Shown here: one piece after another, positions 15,342 through 21,980 of the stretch
How the letters are laid out: every line of letters begins with the position of its first letter
How positions within the stretch are numbered: the first letter of the stretch is position 1
Assembly: GCA_003134695.1 (NCBI GenBank)
Contig: PLCB01000019.1
Coordinates: forward strand, 14,930-49,346
Direction: 5' to 3'
DNA: 34,417 nt
DNA from: Candidatus Zemynaea palustris
GTDB taxonomy: Bacteria; Vulcanimicrobiota; Vulcanimicrobiia; Vulcanimicrobiales; Vulcanimicrobiaceae
Position numbers and translations under genes: made by a program
The notes under the pieces: model-generated
Databases searched by the model: none
What the model saw: only the letters and a program-made list of their open reading frames with translations
Told to the model about the DNA's origin: nothing

Positions 15342-16541
15342 TTACTCGGTGACGCTCTCCAGTGCGTCCGCGACCGAGCCTACTTCGCCGTCGGCGGTAA
15401 ACGCCGCGATCTCCTCGGGCGGCACGTCCATCACGTGCTGGATCGAACCGGTGATGCGCCGCGTCGAATGGTTGACGGTCAGAATCGTGACCTCGACCTC
15501 TTCGCCGGGACTGTACTGCTTCGACGGCTCGAACTCGCCCTTCGGCACCATCGCGAGCACGCCCGGGATGATCTCGACGAGCAGATAGTTCGGCGTCACC
15601 TTCACCACTTGCGCGATCAGGCGCTGACCTTCGATGAGCTTGTCGGCGTGTTCGACCCACGGATCCGGCAGCGCGTGCTTGAGCGAAAGCGAGACTTTCT
15701 TCGCCTCGGGGTCGAACTTCATCACCTCGACCTGCACGATGTCGCCGATTTTGACGACTTCGCTCGGATGCTTGATCCGTGCGTACGAGAGTTCGCTGTT
15801 GTGGATCAGCCCGTCGATGCCGCCGAGGTCGACGAATGCCCCGAACTCGGCTAGGCGAACGACCACGCCTTCGCGGATCTGCCCGACCGCCAGCGTGCCG
15901 AGCAACTCGGTCTTCTTGGCGTTGAGTTCTTCCTCTAATACGAGGCGCTGCGAGAGCACCACGCGATGACGCTTGTGATCGAGATCGATCACCTTGAGTC
16001 GCAGATGCTTCCCGACGAGTTCGTCGAGATTGCCGACCGGTTGGCGACGAATCTGCGAAGCCGGCACGAAGCCGCGCATTCCTAGGTCGACCAAGACGCC
16101 GCCCTTGACGACTTGCGTGACCGTCGCTTCGATCACTTCGTCGTTCTCGTGGGCTTCGATCACTTTCTCCCACGTCTTGAGCGCGCGAGCGCGCCGCTCG
16201 GAGAGAAAGAGCGTTCCGTCCTGGTCGTCGATGCGGTGAATCATCACCTCGAGCTTGTCGCCGACGCGTAATTCTTTCGCCTCGATCGCGAGTGAAAGCT
16301 CGCGGAAGCTCAAGATGCCTTCCGACTTGCCCCCGATATCGACGAGTAACTCGTCTTGATACTTCGCGACGATGACGCCGGTGAGAACCTGGCCCTCGTC
16401 GAGCACTTTGAGGCTCTCTTCATACATGCGCTGCTCGAGCGCGAGTTGGTCTTCGAGTTCTTCCGCCGGTTGCGGTGCGATATCGGTGCTAGTAATACGG
16501 TTCCCCTTTACTCGGCACGCCGGATCGAATCGTCCGGTCAC
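15342..16541 (-). CDS. rpsA: Ribosomal protein S1 family protein
   Basis: This is a 30S ribosomal protein S1 homolog (up to 399 aa) with four S1 RNA-binding domains, near residues 48-117 (VLTGVIVAKYQDELLVDIGGKSEGIL), 134-200 (GVLVDLGMRGFVPASQI), 218-290 (EGVVVRLAEFGAFVDLGGIDGLIHNSEL) and 305-375 (AQVVKVTPNYLLVEIIPGVLAMVP). Four domains is usual outside proteobacteria. It helps mRNA bind the ribosome. The GTG at 16541 is the only standard start but has a weak ribosome site. A strong AAAGGGG is followed six bases later by an in-frame ATT at 16496, which would give a 384-aa protein. It is the last gene of a long minus-strand run, after mutM. Confidence 0.9.
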   Translation of the reverse strand: MTGRFDPACRVKGNRITSTDIAPQPAEELEDQLALEQRMYEESLKVLDEGQVLTGVIVAKYQDELLVDIGGKSEGILSFRELSLAIEAKELRVGDKLEVMIHRIDDQDGTLFLSERRARALKTWEKVIEAHENDEVIEATVTQVVKGGVLVDLGMRGFVPASQIRRQPVGNLDELVGKHLRLKVIDLDHKRHRVVLSQRLVLEEELNAKKTELLGTLAVGQIREGVVVRLAEFGAFVDLGGIDGLIHNSELSYARIKHPSEVVKIGDIVQVEVMKFDPEAKKVSLSLKHALPDPWVEHADKLIEGQRLIAQVVKVTPNYLLVEIIPGVLAMVPKGEFEPSKQYSPGEEVEVTILTVNHSTRRITGSIQHVMDVPPEEIAAFTADGEVGSVADALESVTE

Positions 16542-16585
16542 GCCGCCGCGCTATGCGCGGTTCCTCTTGCGAGGCTTTTTTGGTT

Positions 16586-17401
16586 TTAGTGTTGTTGGCA
16601 ACCGCGACACCACCAGGTGCCGCGTTGTGCGAGTACCGTTCGCACGACGGTTCGTCCACATCGGAAACAGTTGTTGCCGTCTCGGCTGTAGACACTGAGT
16701 TGGTTTTGAAATCCGCCCTTGAGCCCCTCGGCGTCGACGTAATCGTCGACGCTGGTCCCACGTTGTTCGATCGCGCGCCGGAGCACGGACTGAATCGAAC
16801 CGTGAAGACGGCGCCGTCTTTCCCGCGAGAGCGACCCGGCCGGACGACCCGGGTGAATCCGCGCCTCCCAGAGCGCTTCGCAGGCATAGATGTTGCCGAT
16901 CCCCGCAACGCGACGCTGGTCGAGCAAGAACACCTTGATCGGTGTCGTTCGCCCATCCAGCAGGCTGGAAAACCGCTCGAACGTGAAATCGTCCGAGAGG
17001 GGCTCCAAACCGACCTCGGCAGCCCACGTTTCTTCCGGTCGGACAAGGCGCATCCTGCCGAACTGCCGGACGTCCGCGAACGCGAGTCCGCTTTCGTCGT
17101 CGAACGTCAGCAGAACGTTCGTGTAGGCTTGGGAATTCGTGGCCCCCGCCGGCTGGACGATGAGACGCCCGGTCATCCGGAGATGAACGACGAGCGATCG
17201 CCCGGACCCGAGCGAGATGACCACGAACTTGCCGCGCCGGCCGACGGAGTCGATCGCCTCCCCGGTCAGCTCTCGGACGAAGCGTTTGGGCTTCGGCGAG
17301 ACGACTTTGGGAAGGGTGACTCGCACTGAGGCGATCCGCTTGCCCGCTATCGCGTTCTGCAACCCGCGGGCGATCGTTTCAACCTCGGGCAACTCCGGCA
17401 C
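16586..17401 (-). CDS. mutM: Formamidopyrimidine-DNA glycosylase
   Basis: MutM (Fpg) removes oxidised purines such as 8-oxoguanine and nicks the abasic site (271 aa, normal length). The mature N-terminus MPELPEVETIARGL carries the catalytic Pro2 and Glu3. LVVHLRMTGRL, FADVRQFGRM, RVAGIGNIYACEALWEARIHP and the C-terminal zinc finger NCFRCGRTV with WWCRGCQQH (four cysteines) are all present, so the enzyme looks intact. In the finger the usual Arg before GT is kept (QRGTWWC). It follows the secreted-protein gene by 45 bases and precedes rpsA by 44 bases. Confidence 0.96.
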   Translation of the reverse strand: MPELPEVETIARGLQNAIAGKRIASVRVTLPKVVSPKPKRFVRELTGEAIDSVGRRGKFVVISLGSGRSLVVHLRMTGRLIVQPAGATNSQAYTNVLLTFDDESGLAFADVRQFGRMRLVRPEETWAAEVGLEPLSDDFTFERFSSLLDGRTTPIKVFLLDQRRVAGIGNIYACEALWEARIHPGRPAGSLSRERRRRLHGSIQSVLRRAIEQRGTSVDDYVDAEGLKGGFQNQLSVYSRDGNNCFRCGRTVVRTVLAQRGTWWCRGCQQH

Positions 17402-17446
17402 GTCAAGTCCTTACAACGCGCCAGGGGCCCGAAAAGTTGCAGACCC

Positions 17447-18304
17447 TCAACGCAAGGCCGATTCGTTGAAATGTTGGCGATAGGTCTTCGGATCGAAATA
17501 CCAGTCCGGCAGGCTCGTGGCAAACACGACGTCGTCGTAGAAATACTGGCTCTCCTCGCGCTGCCCCAACCGTGTAATGCTCGGCGGGATTTGGCTCACC
17601 GCGCGGATTTTGTGCAAGACCGGGACGGCATCGTGCATTGCGAATTCGATGTCCAGGCGATCGGGGACGAAGACGCGATCGTTGGAAAGAAATAACCGGT
17701 CAACGGCGATCGTGCGACGCACCTCGAACGTCTCCGCGTCGACCCATAGTTCGCGCAGACGATTGCGGTCCCGATCGCGCAGCGGTTCGAGTTTGAGATC
17801 GTACGCGCCCCGATCGATGCCGGCGAAGGTAGCACGATAGTCGAGATCGGCGCTCGAGGCGACGACCGCGATCGTCCGAAGGCGTTCGGTTCCGGTCGGT
17901 TGCGGTGCCGGCGTCGGGGGCGGAGCGAGCGGAAAAATGTCTCCGGTCGGCGGTCCCGGATCGACCGCTTCGTTGAAGGCCGGCTGAATAAAGTGTAACC
18001 CCGCCAACGCACGATCGCGTCGCCGGTAGAATATCCGCCACATCGCGGCGTCGTCGCGCGTGCGGCACCAGATGCGCCACGTGTACGAGTTATTCACGTC
18101 CGGAAAATCGTCGATCCATTCGCGCCGCTCGAGAGTGTAGACGACGTATGGCGGTCGCACGTGCGCGTGGAACACGTCGCGCGCTTTCGCCAAGATCGCG
18201 TACGGATTCGGCTTCGGTGTTGCGCTCGGCGACGGCGACGGCGCCGGCTCGGGCTCGGCGCCAAGCAAGAGCGCGGCGCAGAGAACGACCGCGAACGCGC
18301 GCAT
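17447..18304 (-). CDS. Secreted protein of unknown function
   Basis: This 285-aa exported protein matches no family I can name. It has a signal peptide (MRAFAVVLCAALLLGA) and a Pro/Ser-rich linker (PEPAPSPSPSATPKPNP). A globular part begins NPYAILAKARDVFHAHVRPPYVVYTLERREW. It contains a Pro-rich loop (PLAPPPTPAPQPTGTE) and a stretch EPLRDRDRNRLRELWVDAETFEVRRTIAVDRLF. The alternation of long strands, with the phrase LRELWVDAETFEVRR, recalls outer-membrane lipoprotein carriers (LolA/MucB-like half-barrels), but this is only an impression. The ATG at 18304 overlaps the DUF4126 stop by one base (TGATG), so translation is coupled. It lies in the polA-mutM-rpsA run. Confidence 0.78.
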   Translation of the reverse strand: MRAFAVVLCAALLLGAEPEPAPSPSPSATPKPNPYAILAKARDVFHAHVRPPYVVYTLERREWIDDFPDVNNSYTWRIWCRTRDDAAMWRIFYRRRDRALAGLHFIQPAFNEAVDPGPPTGDIFPLAPPPTPAPQPTGTERLRTIAVVASSADLDYRATFAGIDRGAYDLKLEPLRDRDRNRLRELWVDAETFEVRRTIAVDRLFLSNDRVFVPDRLDIEFAMHDAVPVLHKIRAVSQIPPSITRLGQREESQYFYDDVVFATSLPDWYFDPKTYRQHFNESALR

Positions 18305-18717
18305 CAGCGCGTGACGGCGACGATCCCCAAGATGATCGCGGTCGCATCCTCCGCGAGCGCCGACTGGATCCGTCCCGTGCTTGGGATCGCCTTCATTCTC
18401 AAGGCGTATCCGCCGTACGTCCCGATCAGCGCCCCAGCGATACCCAGCAGAATGCACGCCACCGCCAGTCCGACGGGAGCCCCGACAAACCAGCCGACAA
18501 GTGCGCCGCTCAGCACTCGGCCTGCGAGCGGCAACGGGCCGGTTCGCGCAGGCGTAAACGGAAGTTTATCGCCGATCAGTTCTGCAACGGCGAGCACCGC
18601 CAAGACGATACCCGCCCAAAGCGGTCCCCGAACGAGAAAGTAGATCGCCGGCGCCATGAAGGTGCGAATCCCCGCCACGATTCCGAACAACAGCGCCACG
18701 ACCAGGGTTAGGACCAT
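18304..18717 (-). CDS. DUF4126 family membrane protein, short form
   Basis: This 137-aa protein has about four membrane helices. GIRTFMAPAIYFLVRG, AVAELIGDKLPFTPARTGPLPLAGRVLSGALVGWFVG and a Gly/Ala-rich last helix pair match DUF4126. The function is unknown. ATG 18717 is chosen because AGAGGT lies seven bases upstream and the first helix starts at once; upstream codons to 18804 overlap the DUF192 gene. Its stop overlaps the start of the secreted-protein gene. It shares the family with the 197-aa protein at 11008-11601, but the two are clearly diverged. Confidence 0.82.
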   Translation of the reverse strand: MVLTLVVALLFGIVAGIRTFMAPAIYFLVRGPLWAGIVLAVLAVAELIGDKLPFTPARTGPLPLAGRVLSGALVGWFVGAPVGLAVACILLGIAGALIGTYGGYALRMKAIPSTGRIQSALAEDATAIILGIVAVTR

Positions 18718-18742
18718 TTCGGTTACCTCTTCTCGCGCGCCG

Positions 18743-19333
18743 TTAGGTTTGCTCGAAGCAGTCGAGAAGTCCGCTCTGATGCGCTCGTAGGACGCCTCGT
18801 TCACAAATCGTTAATTTCGCGCCCTTGACGATCCCGTCGAGCACCGCCTCGCCGGCCGGCAACTCGATCACGTACAGGCCGTGACCCGTGCGCCGCGCCA
18901 CCGCATCGTCGGGCGTCGTGAGCGTCGAGGCCGGCACGTTCGCGGCCACGTTCGTGACGGTCCCGTCGGCCTCGAGCCAAATCATGTCGAGCGGCGTGAC
19001 GGTATTCTTCATCCAGAAAGCCCACGTCTGCGCCGTCTCGAACACGAAGATCATCCCGGTGTTCGGCCGCAACCGCGTGACGCACATCAGTCCGAGTTCA
19101 CGCGTCGCGAAGTCGTCGGCGACGGCGAGCCGAAGCTGCGCCTTCGGCGCTCGAACGCCGAACATGCTGAGCGTCCCCTGCGCCGCTCGTGCCGCCGGGC
19201 CGTTGAGGATCTCCGGCGGCAACGCCGGATTCGCGCAACTCAGCGCAGCAAGAGCGGGCGAAGCGAGCGGTGCGGGCGTAGCGCCGAAGCAGGCGAACGC
19301 AACAGCAAGTCCCAGAGCGACTCGTTTAAACAT
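18743..19333 (-). CDS. Exported DUF192 family protein
   Basis: This 196-aa protein has a signal peptide (FKRVALGLAVAFACFGATPAPLASPALA) and one DUF192 domain. The domain signature is clear: LRLAVADDFATRELGLMCVTRLRPNTGMIFVFE, then FWMKNTVTPLDMIWLEADGTVTNV and YVIELPAGEA. DUF192 proteins are common exported or membrane-linked proteins without a settled function. Cysteines near the start of the mature part (LSCANP) and at the C-terminus (ICERG, LLDCFEQT) are extra. The start overlaps the polA stop by eight bases, so it is translated by coupling to polA. DUF4126 follows 25 bases on. Confidence 0.88.
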   Translation of the reverse strand: MFKRVALGLAVAFACFGATPAPLASPALAALSCANPALPPEILNGPAARAAQGTLSMFGVRAPKAQLRLAVADDFATRELGLMCVTRLRPNTGMIFVFETAQTWAFWMKNTVTPLDMIWLEADGTVTNVAANVPASTLTTPDDAVARRTGHGLYVIELPAGEAVLDGIVKGAKLTICERGVLRAHQSGLLDCFEQT

Positions 19334-21980
19334 CGGCCGTCGCCAGGTCGAGCGGTTCGACGTCGTACCACGTGCGGCCGGTCTTGAGCGTCGCTTCGAG
19401 CGGGACGGCCAGTTCGTAGGCGTGCTCCATCTCGCGCTTGACCAACGCCGCGACGGCCTCGATCTGGTCGCGAGCGACCTCGAAGATCAGTTCGTCGTGA
19501 ATCTGCAACAACATCAGCGCGTCGAGTCCCCCAGACAATAACGCACGATCGATACGAACCATCGCGAGCTTCATCAAATCGGCGGCGCTGCCTTGCATCG
19601 GCGCGTTGGTCGCTTCGCGCTCAGCCGCCGAGCGCAGCGCGAAGTTCTTGGCCCGCAAGTCCGGAAAATACCGGCGCCGACCCAATATCGTTTTCACGTA
19701 GCCGTTCTCGCGCGCGAACTCGAGGTTTTGGTCGATCCACGTCCTCACGGTCGGGAAGCGCGCGAAGTAGGCTTCGGTCATCGCGCGCGCTTCGGCCCGC
19801 TCGATCTCGAGCCGCTGCGCCAAGCCGAAGTCGGACATCCCGTACAGTAATCCGAAGTTGACGGCTTTGGCGATCCGGCGCTGGTTCGCCGTCGCCTTGT
19901 CGCCCTTCGGCACGCCGAAGATCCCGCGCGCCGTCACGTCGTGAATGTCCTCGCCTCGCCGGAAGGCTTCGCGCATCGCCTCGTCGCCCGAGATATGCGC
20001 CATCACGCGCAGCTCGATCTGGCTATAATCGGCAGCCAGCAGCACCCGCGACTCCGACGGCGCGACGAACGCCCGGCGAACGCGCCGCCCGAGTTCGGTG
20101 CGTACGGGGATGTTCTGCAGATTCGGATTGTTCGACGAAAGCCGTCCCGTCGCGGTCCCCGTCTGATTGAAGTTCGTGTGCAAGCGACCATCGGAGCCGA
20201 GCAGCTTCGGAATCACGTCTATGTAGGTGTTCTTCAACTTCGTGACCTCGCGGTACTCGAGCACTTTCGCGACGATCTCGTGCTCGCGCGCGAGCGGCTG
20301 CAAGACCTCGATGCCCGTCGCCCAGCCCGTCTTGGTGCGCCCGCCGTCGGGCAGGCCGAGACGTTCGAACAGCACCGTTCCGAGTTGCTGTGGCGAGCCG
20401 ATGTTGAACGGCCCACCGGCAGCTACGTAGATCTCCTCTTGCAACCGCGCCGACGCGCGGTCGACCTCGCGCGACAACTCTTCGAGCGCCGTCGAATCGA
20501 CCGCGAAGCCGGCGCGTTCCATGCGCGCCAAGATGTCGACCAGCGGCAGTTCCAGATCATCATACAAAGAAAGCTGCTGGCGCAAACCAAGCCGTTCGCG
20601 CACGACGTGGCGCAACCGGAAGACGGCGTCGGCGTGCATCGCCGCTTCGTCGCTCAAACCCTTTCCAAGATATTCGCCCGCCGCGTCGTCGAGGTTCGCG
20701 TACGAGCGCGAAGGGTTCAACAGATGCGTCGCGATCATTACGTCGTCACGCGCGACGCCCTCGCCCGGTTCGACGCCATGCGTGCGCAGCGCCGACTGTA
20801 GGGTCTTCCAATCGTGCGCTCCGAGTCGCGAGCGCGCACCGGCCCACAGCTCGACGAACGCCGCGCGAACGTCGCCATAAGCGAGCGCCGCGGGCGGAAA
20901 TGAAAAACCGCTTCCCTCCTTCGCGCTCACGCCGATGTCGCCGCGCAGCGCCAGCGCGCTGGCTGGGGCGGCGGCCGCCTCGCGTAACGATTTCGCCAGC
21001 AAAGCAAACTCGGGCGGATCGACCGCCGCGGCAAACGAGCGATAGGTTCCGTCCAAGCGCTCGGCATCGTCGACCGGAAACAGCGTCGCGTCGTTCTTCG
21101 GAACCGGCAAGCGCGAAAGGAGCGTCTTGAACTCAAGATCGCGATAGAGCGGGTAGAGCGTCTCGGGCGACGGCGGCGTGTAACGCGCTTCGTCCCACGG
21201 AATCTCAACCGGCAGATCGCGCGCGACGATCGAGACGTCGCGACAGATGCGCGCGGTCTCGCCGTGTTCGCGCACCAGCCCTTCTAATTTCGGCGAGCCG
21301 GCGAGCGCCGGATTTTCCAGCAAGGCGTCGAGCGAGCCGGCGGCTTTGAGCAATTTGATCGCGGTTTTCTCGCCGATTCCCGGGATGCCCGGAAGGTTGT
21401 CCGACGGATCGCCTTTGAGGCCACGATAGTCCGGCAATTGCGAGGGCTGCAATTCGAAGCGTTCGCGCACCGCGGCCGGATCGTAGCGCCCGAGTTCGGT
21501 GATCCCGCGGCGCGTTACCAAGACGGTCGTGCGCTCGTCGACGATCTGCAACATGTCGAGATCGCCCGTCACGACGTCGACGCGCTGACCGGCCTCAGTC
21601 GCCTGACGCGCCAGGGTCGCGATCACGTCATCGGCTTCCTGACCTTCCAACTCGATCACCGGGATGTCGTACGCCTCGAGGATGCGGCGAACCAGCGCAA
21701 ACTGCGAACGGAGATCGTCGGGCATCGCCTCACGCTGCGCTTTGTATTCGCTGTACATCGCGACGCGCGCTTGCGGCAGCCCTTTGTCGAAGCAGGCGAT
21801 CACGTGCGTCGGCTTCTCATCGCCGACGATCTTGGTCAGCATCTGCGTAAAGCCGTAAGCGGCGTTGATCGGAACGCCTTTCGTCGTCGTTAACACCGGC
21901 AGCGCGAAAAACGCGCGGTAGACGAGCCCGTAGGTGTCGAGCAGCATGACGACCGCACTTTGCGGCGGCGGCGCGCTCAT
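19326..21980 (-). CDS. polA: DNA polymerase I
   Basis: This 884-aa family A polymerase acts in Okazaki fragment processing and repair. The N-terminal 5-prime nuclease domain (about 8-265) holds LLDTYGLVYRAFFALP, EGQEADDVIATLA, VVTGDLDMLQIVD and GLKGDPSDNLPGIPGIGEKTA. The middle region (about 300-480) has the 3-prime exonuclease fold but lacks the acidic metal ligands: LALRGDIGVS stands where DTE is expected, so proofreading is probably lost, as in Taq polymerase. Polymerase motifs are intact: A, DYSQIELR (about 648); B, RRIAKAVNFGLLYGM (about 697); C, QIHDELIFEV (about 823). ATG 21980 overlaps the MG2-protein stop (ATGA). The frame is open to 22235 upstream but that part is Arg-rich shadow sequence. 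Confidence 0.95.
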   Translation of the reverse strand: MSAPPPQSAVVMLLDTYGLVYRAFFALPVLTTTKGVPINAAYGFTQMLTKIVGDEKPTHVIACFDKGLPQARVAMYSEYKAQREAMPDDLRSQFALVRRILEAYDIPVIELEGQEADDVIATLARQATEAGQRVDVVTGDLDMLQIVDERTTVLVTRRGITELGRYDPAAVRERFELQPSQLPDYRGLKGDPSDNLPGIPGIGEKTAIKLLKAAGSLDALLENPALAGSPKLEGLVREHGETARICRDVSIVARDLPVEIPWDEARYTPPSPETLYPLYRDLEFKTLLSRLPVPKNDATLFPVDDAERLDGTYRSFAAAVDPPEFALLAKSLREAAAAPASALALRGDIGVSAKEGSGFSFPPAALAYGDVRAAFVELWAGARSRLGAHDWKTLQSALRTHGVEPGEGVARDDVMIATHLLNPSRSYANLDDAAGEYLGKGLSDEAAMHADAVFRLRHVVRERLGLRQQLSLYDDLELPLVDILARMERAGFAVDSTALEELSREVDRASARLQEEIYVAAGGPFNIGSPQQLGTVLFERLGLPDGGRTKTGWATGIEVLQPLAREHEIVAKVLEYREVTKLKNTYIDVIPKLLGSDGRLHTNFNQTGTATGRLSSNNPNLQNIPVRTELGRRVRRAFVAPSESRVLLAADYSQIELRVMAHISGDEAMREAFRRGEDIHDVTARGIFGVPKGDKATANQRRIAKAVNFGLLYGMSDFGLAQRLEIERAEARAMTEAYFARFPTVRTWIDQNLEFARENGYVKTILGRRRYFPDLRAKNFALRSAAEREATNAPMQGSAADLMKLAMVRIDRALLSGGLDALMLLQIHDELIFEVARDQIEAVAALVKREMEHAYELAVPLEATLKTGRTWYDVEPLDLATADV

